Below are positions 36,043-45,132 of a stretch of 64,000 nucleotides of DNA, in pieces (the first letter of the stretch is position 1; each line of letters begins with the position of its first letter). Source of the stretch: Kribbella caucasensis. Its GTDB lineage: Bacteria > Actinomycetota > Actinomycetes > Propionibacteriales > Kribbellaceae. Position numbers and translations under genes: made by a program. The notes under the pieces were generated by a model. It did no database searches. It was not told the DNA's origin and saw only the letters and a list, made by a program, of their open reading frames with translations. Location of the stretch: positions 1 through 64,000 of the forward strand of contig NZ_SNWQ01000022.1 in assembly GCF_004361855.1 (NCBI RefSeq), given 5' to 3'.

Positions 36043-37527
36043 GTGAACGGCGAGCTACTCGCAGGGCGGTACCGGAAGGTCGAGCTGCTCGGCCGCGGCG
36101 GTGCGGGCGAGGTGTGGCGGGCCGAGGACGAGGTACTGGCCCGGCCGGTGGCGTTGAAGCTGCTGCGCCGGCTGGACGGCGACCCGATGGACGAGGTCGA
36201 GCGGTTCCGGATCGAGGCGCAGGCGGCCGCCCGGCTGACGCACCCGAACGTGGTCGCCACGTACGACGTGGGGACGACGGACGACCAGGTGTTCCTGGTG
36301 ATGGAACTGGTGACCGGCAAGGACCTCGCGCAGTTGCTGAAGACCAACGGGCTGCCGGCCGCGAAGGTGATCGCCGACGTCGCCGTACAGGGTGCCCGGG
36401 CCTTGGACGCCGCCCACGCGGCCGGGATCGTGCACCGGGATGTGAAGCCGGGCAACCTGCTGCTCGCGACCGACGGCACGTTGAAGATCACCGACTTCGG
36501 GCTCGCGCATACCGGTGGGCTCAACGGAGCGACCGGACCTGTACTGCTCGGTACTGCGGCCTACATCTCGCCCGAGCAGGTCCGTGGTGGGCAGGCGACT
36601 CCCGCGAGCGACTGGTACTCGTTCGGTTGCGTCCTGTACGAACTGCTCGAAGGCGTACCCCCGTTCGTGGGTGACAGCGCCGACGCAGTACTGCGGCAGC
36701 ACCTGGAGACCACACCGATCCCCGTACGCCGCGACGACGCGTCCGACGGGCTCGCCGAGTTGGTGATGCGCCTGCTCGCCAAGGACCCGGCAGAGCGGCC
36801 GTCATCGGCGGCGGACGTCACCGGTCTGCTCAGCGGCGACGGTCAGCTGACGGCAGCCCATTCACCGGTCTTCGAGCCGGTCGGTAACGCCACCCAGGTC
36901 CTCCCGTTCGTGGCGCCGGCCGCTGCGCTGAGCGGTGGGCAGCCGGCGCAGGACGGGCTGGATGCGGATGGCGGTCAGGGGCATGGCAGTCACGCGGCAC
37001 CGCGTCGTCCGCTGCCCTTCGCGAAGGCGATCATCGGTGTTGCGGTGGTCCTGGCCGGGATCGTGGCGGCGGCCTTCCTCCGGGAAGGTGTCTCCGATCC
37101 GTCCGCCCAAGCCGGTGCGCCACCGTCGACGCCGCCGGCCGCGAAGGCGACCGCAAAGCCGAGCGCACTACCGACGACCCCGAAGCCGACGCCGACGAAG
37201 ACCGCCCCGAAGACACCGACGGACCAGCCCAGGACCGGCCTGGCGGCGCTGCGGAACCTTGCTCAGCAGCTGCGGGACAACGCACCACCAGGCAAGCGGG
37301 GCCGGGTCGCGCGAGAGGCGGCACAAGATATCGACCAGGCGGCCAACGCGGTGGCCGAAGGCGACACCGACAAGGCGGCCGAGAAGTTCCGGGATGCGCG
37401 GCGGCGACTGCTGGAGGCGCAGCGCGAAGGGCGGTGGGAGTCCACCCCGCAGATCACCGCGCTGATCGTGAGCCTGAACCAGTTGCTGCCCAGCCAGGAC
37501 GGCGATCGCCAGAACTCCGAGGAGTGA
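36043..37527 (+). CDS. Membrane-anchored Ser/Thr protein kinase
   Basis: A 494-aa PknB-type kinase. The kinase domain (about 8-265) has the Gly loop GRGGAGEV, Lys39 in VALKLL, the catalytic HRDVKPGN at 131-138 and DFG at 151-153. A membrane helix (AIIGVAVVLAGIVAAAFL) follows at about 330-348, then a Pro/Thr/Lys-rich linker and a helical extracytoplasmic domain of about 90 residues (LRNLAQQLRDN to the end) instead of PASTA repeats. That domain probably senses a ligand of unknown nature. The GTG at 36043 is chosen; the longer frame has an Arg-rich start unlike kinases. Confidence 0.92.
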   Translation: MNGELLAGRYRKVELLGRGGAGEVWRAEDEVLARPVALKLLRRLDGDPMDEVERFRIEAQAAARLTHPNVVATYDVGTTDDQVFLVMELVTGKDLAQLLKTNGLPAAKVIADVAVQGARALDAAHAAGIVHRDVKPGNLLLATDGTLKITDFGLAHTGGLNGATGPVLLGTAAYISPEQVRGGQATPASDWYSFGCVLYELLEGVPPFVGDSADAVLRQHLETTPIPVRRDDASDGLAELVMRLLAKDPAERPSSAADVTGLLSGDGQLTAAHSPVFEPVGNATQVLPFVAPAAALSGGQPAQDGLDADGGQGHGSHAAPRRPLPFAKAIIGVAVVLAGIVAAAFLREGVSDPSAQAGAPPSTPPAAKATAKPSALPTTPKPTPTKTAPKTPTDQPRTGLAALRNLAQQLRDNAPPGKRGRVAREAAQDIDQAANAVAEGDTDKAAEKFRDARRRLLEAQREGRWESTPQITALIVSLNQLLPSQDGDRQNSEE

Positions 37528-37548
37528 TGGGGACCCGGAGCGGCCGCA

Positions 37549-37627
37549 GTACAGGAGCGTGAGGCACGCGGGGCTCCGCGGGAGTATGCGCCGGCCTTGC
37601 GTTCGTCGTACGGGAGCGTGAGGCACG
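37549..37627. repeat. 20-bp direct repeat upstream of the acyl-CoA dehydrogenase
   Basis: GTACRGGAGCGTGAGGCACG occurs at 37549-37568 (R=A) and 37608-37627 (R=G), 59 bp apart. The first copy is followed by the small palindrome GCGGGGCTCCGCG. It lies in the 209-bp gap between the kinase and dehydrogenase genes and may be a regulator-binding site. Confidence 0.6.
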
Positions 37628-37736
37628 TGACGGGCTGGGGGTGGCCGGTGTCACAGCGGGTGTCGGGGCTGGACGGGATGCTGGGAGCCGCGATACTCGC
37701 GGGTAGGGCACCACGTCTCGATGCAAGGAGCCGCAG

Positions 37737-38927
37737 ATGAGCAGGTTGCAGCAGACCGACGGACTCACCGACATCCAGGAGGAGATCCTGAAGACGGTGC
37801 GCGCGTTCGTCGAGTCCGAGATCCTGCCGGTCGCGACCGAGCTGGAGCACAAGGACGAGTACCCGACCGAGATCGTCGAGGGCCTGAAGGAGCTCGGGCT
37901 GTTCGGGCTGATGATCCCGGAGGAGTACGGCGGGCTGGGGGAGTCGCTGCTCACCTACGCGCTCTGCGTAGAGGAGATCGCGCGCGGCTGGATGAGCGTG
38001 TCGGGCATCATCAACACGCACTTCATCGTCGCGTACATGCTCCTGCAGCACGGGACCGACGAGCAGAAGCGGAAGTACCTGCCGCGGATGGCGACCGGTG
38101 ACGTGCGGGGCGCGTTCTCGATGTCCGAGCCGGGCTGTGGTTCAGACGTGGCCGCGATCAAGACGAAGGCCGTCAAGGACGGTGACACGTACACGATCAA
38201 CGGCCAGAAGATGTGGCTGACCAATGGCGGTACGTCGAACCTGGTCGCCGTCCTCACCAAGACCGACGAGGGTGCCGGCTCGGTCTACAAGAACATGACC
38301 ACCTTCCTGGTCGAGAAGGAGCCGGGCTTCGGCGAGGTGGACAAGGGCCTCACGGTGCCGGGCAAGATCGAGAAGATGGGCTACAAGGGCGTCGACACCA
38401 CCGAGCTGGTGTTCGACGGATACCGGATCGACGCCGGGCAGATCCTTGGCGGCGTACCGGGCAAGGGTTTCTACCAGATGATGGACGGTGTCGAGGTCGG
38501 CCGGGTGAACGTGGCCGCGCGGGGTTGCGGGGTGGCCCGGCGGGCGTTCGAGCTGGGGATCTCGTACGCCCAGCAGCGGGAGACGTTCGGCAAGAAGATC
38601 GCCGAGCACCAGGCGGTGCTGTTCCGGCTGGCCGACATGGCGGTCAAGGTCGAGGCCGCGCACGAGCTGATGGTGAAGGCGGCCCGGAAGAAGGACGCCG
38701 GGTCACGCAACGATTTCGAGGCCGGGGTCGCGAAGTACCTGGCCAGCGAATACTGCTCGCAGGTGGTGGAGGACTCGTTCCGGATCCACGGTGGCTACGG
38801 GTTCTCCAAGGAGTACGAGATCGAGCGGCTCTACCGGGAGGCGCCGATGCTGCTGATCGGCGAGGGGACGGCCGACATCCAGCGGATGATCATCGGCCGC
38901 CGGCTGCTCGAGGACTACAAGCTCTGA
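37737..38927 (+). CDS. Acyl-CoA dehydrogenase
   Basis: A 396-aa FAD-dependent acyl-CoA dehydrogenase. Family signatures are present: FSMSEPGCGSD near 127-137, NGQKMWLTNGG near 160, and the C-terminal GEGTADIQR with catalytic Glu near 376. It resembles the AcdH-like enzymes next to crotonyl-CoA carboxylase/reductase in streptomycetes, where methylsuccinyl-CoA dehydrogenation is one proposed role; ordinary short-chain acyl-CoA use is the alternative. The ATG at 37737 has AAGGAG upstream. It lies about 5 kb downstream of the CitE-like gene. Confidence 0.93.
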   Translation: MSRLQQTDGLTDIQEEILKTVRAFVESEILPVATELEHKDEYPTEIVEGLKELGLFGLMIPEEYGGLGESLLTYALCVEEIARGWMSVSGIINTHFIVAYMLLQHGTDEQKRKYLPRMATGDVRGAFSMSEPGCGSDVAAIKTKAVKDGDTYTINGQKMWLTNGGTSNLVAVLTKTDEGAGSVYKNMTTFLVEKEPGFGEVDKGLTVPGKIEKMGYKGVDTTELVFDGYRIDAGQILGGVPGKGFYQMMDGVEVGRVNVAARGCGVARRAFELGISYAQQRETFGKKIAEHQAVLFRLADMAVKVEAAHELMVKAARKKDAGSRNDFEAGVAKYLASEYCSQVVEDSFRIHGGYGFSKEYEIERLYREAPMLLIGEGTADIQRMIIGRRLLEDYKL

Positions 38928-38969
38928 CCATCCGCACAGCGCGGGGCCCGGTCGGATCATGGCTGCCCC

Positions 38970-39953
38970 CTATGCGATCGGGTGCCGGCTGCCGTCCAGG
39001 ACGAGGCGGCCGAGGTTGGTGAGGTCGTGGCGGACGGCCTGGCCGACGCGGCGGGTGGTGATCAGGCCCGCATCGCGCAGGATGGCCGCCTGCCGGCTCG
39101 CCCCGGCCAGTGAGATCTGGCAGCGCTGCGCGAGCTCTGTCGTCGTACAGCCCTCCGCGATCGACTCCAGAGCCGCGGCCCGCGTGTTGCCCAGCAGGGC
39201 GGCCAACGGGTTCGACCGGCGCTCCGTAGTGGTCGGGTGCAGCGATCCGGGAGCGTGCTGCACCGGATAGACCAGCACGGGTGCCAGCTCCGGGTCCCGC
39301 AGCTTCGTGGGGGTCTGCCAGCAGAACACGGACGGCTGCAGGCGAAGTCCGCGCCCTTCCAGATAGAGGTCCTGGTCGAGCAGCCCGGCCACCTTGAGCA
39401 CCGGAGCCTCCCACTTGACCGACGGATGCAGCTTCCCGAGCAGCTCGTCCACGCCGGCCCCCGACAGGTGGTTGACCCGTCGCTGGTGGTCAGCGCGAAC
39501 CAGGGACCGCATGGCATCCCAGTACGGCGCGATGCTGACCCGGTGGTACGCCCGCAACGCGTGGCCGAGTCCCTTCACCGCGTCACCACGTCCAGCGGCC
39601 AGCTCACGGGTCCAGGTCGACCGCGGACGGCGTACGGCGAGCAGGTCGAGCTCCCGTACGAAGCGGTGGCGGGACGTGGACAGCACCCGCTCGACACCGT
39701 CGTCGAAGCCGCGCTGGTGGGTGGGGGTGAGGAAGTCCGGGGAGTAGCCGCGTGGGGGAGCGAGCTGCAGCAACTGGGCGGCGGCCTGCCTCGGCAACTG
39801 CCGACGGGTCCGTTCCCGCCAGTGGCCGTAGTGCCCCGAACCGTCGCGCACCTGGAGCTGGTGGATGCTCAGCAGCACCTCCCAGAGCGGGTCCGGCTCC
39901 TCGGCCAGGGTCGTCCGGGCCAGATCCTGACCAGTGAAGTGGATCCGCAGCAT
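38970..39953 (-). CDS. ArsR-type winged-helix regulator, paralog 1
   Basis: A 327-aa protein with a long N-terminal domain (MLRIHFTGQDLARTTLA; GYSPDFLTP near 70; the block LQPSVFCWQTPTKL near 205) and a C-terminal ArsR-like winged helix (CTTTELAQRCQISLAGASRQ, in part). It belongs to the DUF5937/ArsR group common in Streptomyces and Kribbella, whose ligands are unknown. The ATG at 39953 is set by MLRIHF, shared by all three copies, with GGAGGGG upstream. It is divergent from the SARP gene by 121 bp. Confidence 0.88.
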   Translation of the reverse strand: MLRIHFTGQDLARTTLAEEPDPLWEVLLSIHQLQVRDGSGHYGHWRERTRRQLPRQAAAQLLQLAPPRGYSPDFLTPTHQRGFDDGVERVLSTSRHRFVRELDLLAVRRPRSTWTRELAAGRGDAVKGLGHALRAYHRVSIAPYWDAMRSLVRADHQRRVNHLSGAGVDELLGKLHPSVKWEAPVLKVAGLLDQDLYLEGRGLRLQPSVFCWQTPTKLRDPELAPVLVYPVQHAPGSLHPTTTERRSNPLAALLGNTRAAALESIAEGCTTTELAQRCQISLAGASRQAAILRDAGLITTRRVGQAVRHDLTNLGRLVLDGSRHPIA

Positions 39954-40002
39954 CGGCACCGTCCCCTCCATAGCAGTCCTGTGACCATCCTTGCGCGTAC
40001 CA

Positions 40003-40045
40003 CCTGTCATGACCCTGTCACGGAGCTGAACACCCGGGGTAGTCT
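40003..40045 (+). promoter_or_regulatory. Candidate SARP-type direct repeats and promoter
   Basis: CCTGTCA occurs at 40003 and 40014, exactly 11 bp apart, with a related CCTGTGA at 39978. A TAGTCT box lies at 40040-40045. Heptamer repeats at one-turn spacing near a -35 region are how SARP proteins bind, so autoregulation by the SARP gene at 40075 is plausible. Confidence 0.45.
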
Positions 40046-40074
40046 GCGAGCCTGCGGCTGGGGAGCGGAGGGCG

Positions 40075-42849
40075 ATGACAGACGGAGGGCTGGCGCGTCC
40101 GCAGATCGCGGTTGGGTTGCTCGGGAACGTCGGCCTGCACATCGACGGCCGACCGGTGGAACTGGGCGGCGAGCGGGTGCGCACGCTACTCGCCGTACTG
40201 GCCCTGTCGGCGGGAGACTCGCTGCCCACCACGGTGATCGCCGAACGCGTCTGGGGCGACGACCCGCCCGCCAACATCGGCCCCAGCCTGCACACGCTGA
40301 TGACCCGGTTGCGGCGAGCGGTCGGTGTGGACCTGGTCAGCACCGGTTCGGCCGGCTACAGCCTGCGGATCGACCCGGACGACGTGGACGCGCTGCGGTT
40401 CTCCCGGCTGCTGCGGTCTGCCGCACAGGCCGTCGACGCAGAGCACGAGCATGCGCTGATCGTGGAGGCCATGTCGCTGTGGATGGGGCAGCCGTTCGAG
40501 GGCATCCGCTCGGCGTGGCTGGAGTCGGGTGAGGCACCGCGGTTGGTGGAGCAGTACCTGGCCGCGGTCGAGCGCCGGGTCGACCTACGCGTCGACGACC
40601 GCCAGTACGGCGAAGTACTGGCCGAGCTGCGCGAGTTGACCAACGCTTACCCATTGCGTGAATCCCTGTGGGTGCGGTTCCTTCGTGTGCTGGCGCAGTG
40701 TGGCCGCACTGCCGAGGCGCTCGAGCTGTACGAGTCGGTGCGGCTCCGGATCGCCGACGAGCTCGGGGTCGACCCGGGCGTCGAACTACGTGCTCTGCAT
40801 GCCGAACTACTCGCCGGCGATCGCCCTCGCCCCGTCCGCAAGATCGTCCCGAACCAGTTGCCCGCCGACGTCCCTGGCTTCACCGGTCGGAAGTCGGTAA
40901 TGGCGGAGCTCGACCGGATCCTGGCCGGCCGTGGACCGGAATCCCTGGTGACGTTGGTGCTGCACGGTCCGGGCGGAGTGGGCAAGACGAGTCTGGCCGT
41001 GCACTGGAGTCACCAGGCAGCCGCGGACTTCCCCGATGGCACGCTGTTCGTGGATCTCGGTGGGTACGGTCCAGGCGAGCCGGTCGACCCTTCGGTGGCC
41101 CTGGGGTATTTGTTGCACGCGCTCGGCGTACCGGCTGCTCGGATACCGGCGGAGGTGGACGGGCGGAGTGCGTTGCTGCGGTCCACTCTTGCGGGGCAGC
41201 GGGTGTTGCTGGTTCTGGACAACGCGCGCAATGCCGAACAGGTGCGACCGTTGCTGCCCGGCACAGGAGCCGTTGTACTGGTCGCCAGCAGGAGCCGACT
41301 GCGTGGACTGGTCGCGCGGGAGGGAGCGCAGCAGCTCCCGGTCGAGCAGTTGTCGACAGCGGACGCGCGGACCTTGTTGTCCGAGCGGCTTGGGGAGACC
41401 GGCGAGTCCAAGCTGCTGGACCAGTTGGCGGACAGCTGCAACCACCTCCCGCTGGCCCTGGTGATCGCGGCCGAGCAGATCGCACGCCGCTCCGGTGCAG
41501 GGCTCACCGGACTGGCGGAGCTGGTGGAGGAACTCGACGAGCAGCACCTGGACGCGTTCGACACCGGTGACGACGTCGCGACCGACCTGCGTGCTGTCTT
41601 CTCCTGGTCGTACCGGGCACTGGACGACGAGGCGGCCCGGCTCTTCCGGATGCTCAGCCTGTACCCGTTCCGCCGGTTCGCGCCGTCGGCGGTCGCGGCG
41701 CTGACCGGTCGGGACGAGCGGGCCGCGACCAGACTGCTCCGGCGCCTGACCGATCTGCACCTGACGGTCGAGACCGGTCCGAACCGCTTCCAGCTGCACG
41801 ACCTCCTGCGCGCGTACGCCGCCGAGCGGTTCGGCGAGACCGACACGCCCGAAGACGCCCGCGTTGCCTGGGAGCGGCTGCTGGACTGGGCGGTCCACTC
41901 CGCTCATGCGGCTCGGCGGGTCCTCGGTGAGCCCAACCGGCTGAAGTACCTGGCTGAACCGTTGCCCGACACCGTGCCCGAGTCGTTCGCCGACCAGCAG
42001 GCCGCCCTCACCTGGTTCGACGTGGAGTTGCGCGGGCTGATGGCGATGGTGAAGGAAGGGGCGGCCCGGGGTCTGCACGCCGGCGCGGCCAGCCTCGGGC
42101 TGTTGTTGTGGACGCACCTGGGCCGCCTGGTGAGCCCGGACGAGTCGATCGCGATCCAGCAGATCTCCGCCGAGTCCGGCCGGCTGGTCGGCAACCGGAT
42201 GATCGAGGCGCTCGCCCATAACCAGCTCGGCACCAGCTACGGCGCCCGGGGCGACCTGGACCGGACCGAGACCGAGCTGACCCGTGCGCTGCGGGCGTTC
42301 GAGGCGATCGGGGCCGAGGCCGGCATCGCGCTGGTCCGGGGCAACCTCGGTTTCCTGTACCAACTCCGCGGCGAGTACGACGAGTCGATCCGGCAGCAGG
42401 AGATCGCCCTGGAGATCAACCGACGAGGGGACGACGCCCACGCCGAGTCAGTCGTGCTGAACAACCTGGCGATGACGTACGTCGAGTCCGGCCGGTACGA
42501 CGAGGCACGGCGTACCGCGGTCGAGGGAGTGCGGCTGAGCGAGAACCTCGCGGATCGGCGGGCACTCAGCTACGTCCGGGACACGCTGGGGCAGGCCTAC
42601 GTCGGTCTGGGCGAGGTGGAGCTCGCGGCAGAGCAGTTCGAGGCCGCGGTGGTGCTCAACCTCGAGCTGGGAAGCGTGGCGCCGGCGGTCAACGCGCTGG
42701 TCCGGATGGGGCAGACGTGGCTTGGCGCGGGCGACCGGGCAGCAGCGCGGACGGCGTGGAACCGCGCACTGGAACTCATCGACGACCACGGCCTGGGCAT
42801 CCTCGAACCCCGCCGCCCCGAAATCACCGCACTGCTCGAGGATCTCTAG
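40075..42849 (+). CDS. SARP-type regulator with NB-ARC and TPR domains (AfsR-like)
   Basis: A 924-aa AfsR-like regulator. The N-terminus has an OmpR-type DNA-binding domain (about 10-100) and a BTAD domain (about 105-255, ending ELLAGDRP). An NB-ARC ATPase follows, with P-loop GPGGVGKT at 298-305 and LLVLDNAR as Walker B. The C-terminus (about 680-924) holds TPR repeats (AHNQLGTSYGARGDLD, GNLGFLYQLRGEYDE). Such proteins integrate signals and activate secondary-metabolite or stress genes. The ATG at 40075 has GGAGGG upstream. Its stop TAG shares the four bases CTAG with the convergent regulator gene. Confidence 0.94.
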   Translation: MTDGGLARPQIAVGLLGNVGLHIDGRPVELGGERVRTLLAVLALSAGDSLPTTVIAERVWGDDPPANIGPSLHTLMTRLRRAVGVDLVSTGSAGYSLRIDPDDVDALRFSRLLRSAAQAVDAEHEHALIVEAMSLWMGQPFEGIRSAWLESGEAPRLVEQYLAAVERRVDLRVDDRQYGEVLAELRELTNAYPLRESLWVRFLRVLAQCGRTAEALELYESVRLRIADELGVDPGVELRALHAELLAGDRPRPVRKIVPNQLPADVPGFTGRKSVMAELDRILAGRGPESLVTLVLHGPGGVGKTSLAVHWSHQAAADFPDGTLFVDLGGYGPGEPVDPSVALGYLLHALGVPAARIPAEVDGRSALLRSTLAGQRVLLVLDNARNAEQVRPLLPGTGAVVLVASRSRLRGLVAREGAQQLPVEQLSTADARTLLSERLGETGESKLLDQLADSCNHLPLALVIAAEQIARRSGAGLTGLAELVEELDEQHLDAFDTGDDVATDLRAVFSWSYRALDDEAARLFRMLSLYPFRRFAPSAVAALTGRDERAATRLLRRLTDLHLTVETGPNRFQLHDLLRAYAAERFGETDTPEDARVAWERLLDWAVHSAHAARRVLGEPNRLKYLAEPLPDTVPESFADQQAALTWFDVELRGLMAMVKEGAARGLHAGAASLGLLLWTHLGRLVSPDESIAIQQISAESGRLVGNRMIEALAHNQLGTSYGARGDLDRTETELTRALRAFEAIGAEAGIALVRGNLGFLYQLRGEYDESIRQQEIALEINRRGDDAHAESVVLNNLAMTYVESGRYDEARRTAVEGVRLSENLADRRALSYVRDTLGQAYVGLGEVELAAEQFEAAVVLNLELGSVAPAVNALVRMGQTWLGAGDRAAARTAWNRALELIDDHGLGILEPRRPEITALLEDL

Positions 42850-43849
42850 GGGACTTTTCGTCGGCCGCCGGAGCCGTGGCCGGAGAGGAGCCAGATGCCT
42901 AGTTGGGTGATCTCATGGCGGACCGACGCGCCGGCCCGCCGGGTGGTGATCAGCCCGGCCTCGCGCAGTACGGTCGCCTGGTGGCTGGCCGCGGCCGCGG
43001 AGATGTTGCATCGCTTGGCCAGCTCCGTCGTCGTACAGCCCGACACGGCCGCCTCCAGCGCGGCCGCCCGGGTGGAACCGAGCAGGGACCCCAGCGGGCT
43101 GCCGGGCGCGGACTGTTCGCCGGACGACTGCCGCAGGATGCCGGGGCGTGGTGGATCGGGTAGACCAGGATCGGCCTCAGCTCCGGGTCGCACAGCTTGG
43201 TCGGCACCTGCCAGCAGAACGCGGACGGCTGCAGCTCGATCCCGCGGCCGTCCAGGTAGAGATCACGGTCGTTCATGTCCAGCACCTGCAGCACCGGCGC
43301 CACCCACCGGACCCGCGGGTGCAGCGTCGACAGCAACCGGTCCACGCCGTACCGGGCCAGGGCCTCGCCGCGGTGCGCGTGGTCGGCGGAGACGTGCGCG
43401 CCGATGGCCTTCCAGTACGGCGCGATCGCGGCGTCGTGGTACGTCCGGATCGCCCGGCCGAGCTTGTTCATCGTGGCCCGGTCGCCCTCGGCCAGCTCCC
43501 GCGTCCACAACGAGGCCGGGCGGTAGTTGCCGAGCAGTTCGAGCTGGCTGCGCAACTGTTGCCGTGGAGTCGCCAGCGTCAGCTCCAGCGACGTCTCGAA
43601 GTCGGGCGCCGACGCGTCCGGGGTGAGGAAGTCGGGGGAGTAGCCCCACGGCGGGGTGAGCTCGAGCAGCAGCCGCATCTGGTCCGGCGCGACCGTGGCC
43701 CGGACGTGCCGGCGCCAGTCGTCGAACACCAGCGGGCCGTCGGACTGCTGGAGCATGTGCAGGCTGAGCAGGATCTCCCAGGCCGGCGCGGGCCGGGTGG
43801 AGATCGTAGTGCGCGCGAGGTCACGCGGCGTGAAGTGGATGCGGAGCAC
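42846..43849 (-). pseudogene. ArsR-type winged-helix regulator, paralog 2, frameshifted
   Basis: A copy of the regulator family of 38970 and 45645. The N-terminal two-thirds read in one frame from the GTG at 43849 (MLRIHFTPRD) to VYPIHHAP near 43143, and the C-terminal winged helix (CTTTELAKRCNISAAAASHQ, in part) continues in another frame to 42846. The break is one missing base at about 43141-43146, in a CCCCGG run that should read CCCCGGG. With the base restored the product is 334 aa and matches its paralogs throughout. It may be a pseudogene, a sequencing error or, less likely, a programmed frameshift. AGGAGGG precedes the start. Confidence 0.8.
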
Positions 43850-43912
43850 GATGCCCTCCTTGAGCGTCGCGGACCGTGCCGCAGTGCTGACGCTACGCGA
43901 TGCCCGGGGGCT

Positions 43913-45019
43913 TCACAGCCATCGATTGCGCTTGAACAGCAGGTAGAGCGTGCTGCACGCGGCCGCCATCACCGCGAGCACGACGAAGTACGCGTACTTC
44001 AGCTTCAGCTCGGGCATGTTGTCGAAGTTCATCCCGTAGACCCCGGCGATCATCGTCGGCACCGCGAGGATCGCCACCCAGGCGGAGATCCGGCGCATGT
44101 CCTCGTTCTCCGACACCTGCACCTGGGCCAGCCCGGCCTGCAGGATCGAGCTGAGCAACTCGTCGAACGAGACGACCTGTTCCTTCACCCGGAGCAGGTG
44201 GTCGTCGACGTCGCGGAAGTAGTTCCGGGTCTCGTCGCTGATCAGCGGGTGCCGCAGGGTCGACAGTGCCCGCATCGGCCCGGTCAGCGGCGCCACCGCC
44301 CGCTTCAGCTCCAGCACCTCGCGCTTCAGCTGGTACACCCGGTCGATGCTGTGCCAGCCGCGCGGGGAGAACATCTCGGTCTCGATCTTGTCGATGTCCG
44401 CCTGGACCGCGTCGGCCACCTCCAGGTAGGTGTCCACCACGTGGTCGGCGATGGCATGCAGCACGCCGCCCGGCCCGGCCGCCAGCCGGTCCGGCTCCTG
44501 CTCCAGCTGCTGCCGCAAACCGGTCAGCTCACTGTGTTCCCCGTGCCGCACGGTGATCACGAACCCGGGCCCGCAGAACACCATCACCTCACCCGACTCG
44601 ACCACCTCGCTGGTGGCGGTCAGGTCGCCGTGCGGCACGTAGCGGACCGTCTTCAGTACTGCGAACAGGGTGTCGTCGTACCGCTCCAGCTTCGGTCGCT
44701 GGTGGGCCTCGGTGGCGTCCTCGAGGGCCAGTGCGTGCAGGCCGAACTCCCCGCCGATCATGGCCAGCTGCTGCTCGTTCGGCTGGAACAGGCCGATCCA
44801 GACGAACCCGTCATCGCGCCGGGCCCGTTTCAGCGCGTCCACGTAGCTGGCGATGCGCCGGTCCCGGCGGCCGTCGCGGTAGTACGCCCAGTCGACCAGG
44901 GCGCCTTCCAGCTCGCCGCTGCCGACCAGGTCGAGCGGTGGCGGGTCGGCCGGCGCCCGGCGGGTGAAGACCCGTCCGACTCGGCGTGTCGCGCCCAAGT
45001 CCCACTTCCGCTCGCTCAT
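43913..45019 (-). CDS. corA: CorA-type magnesium/divalent cation transporter
   Basis: A 368-aa CorA family channel. A large N-terminal cytoplasmic domain (about 1-305) with the long helix VYQLKREVLELKRAVAPL is followed by two C-terminal membrane helices. The GMN selectivity motif (YGMNFDNMPEL) is present between them. The C-terminus is basic (FKRNRWL). The ATG at 45019 has no Shine-Dalgarno sequence but lies seven bases after TAGCCT, suggesting leaderless expression. It has no obvious partner next to it; the MgtE-N/CBS protein is elsewhere in the window. Confidence 0.94.
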   Translation of the reverse strand: MSERKWDLGATRRVGRVFTRRAPADPPPLDLVGSGELEGALVDWAYYRDGRRDRRIASYVDALKRARRDDGFVWIGLFQPNEQQLAMIGGEFGLHALALEDATEAHQRPKLERYDDTLFAVLKTVRYVPHGDLTATSEVVESGEVMVFCGPGFVITVRHGEHSELTGLRQQLEQEPDRLAAGPGGVLHAIADHVVDTYLEVADAVQADIDKIETEMFSPRGWHSIDRVYQLKREVLELKRAVAPLTGPMRALSTLRHPLISDETRNYFRDVDDHLLRVKEQVVSFDELLSSILQAGLAQVQVSENEDMRRISAWVAILAVPTMIAGVYGMNFDNMPELKLKYAYFVVLAVMAAACSTLYLLFKRNRWL

Positions 45020-45026
45020 CGACGCG

Positions 45027-45032
45027 AGGCTA
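45027..45032 (-). promoter_or_regulatory. Candidate -10 box of corA
   Basis: On the minus strand TAGCCT is followed by seven bases (CGCGTCG) and the ATG at 45019. The geometry implies a leaderless mRNA. Confidence 0.5.
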
Positions 45033-45132
45033 TCAACGTGCCGTGGCCAGAACGCTCCAGCGGGCCCGTGAGCCAGCAGGGTGACCACCCGTCGGCAATG
45101 ATGGGAGGAAGCAACAGTGGAGAGGAACGACG

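Noticed and set aside
40807..42441. 544-codon open frame on the minus strand
   Set aside because: Antisense to the SARP gene; composition and lack of motifs mark it as a shadow.
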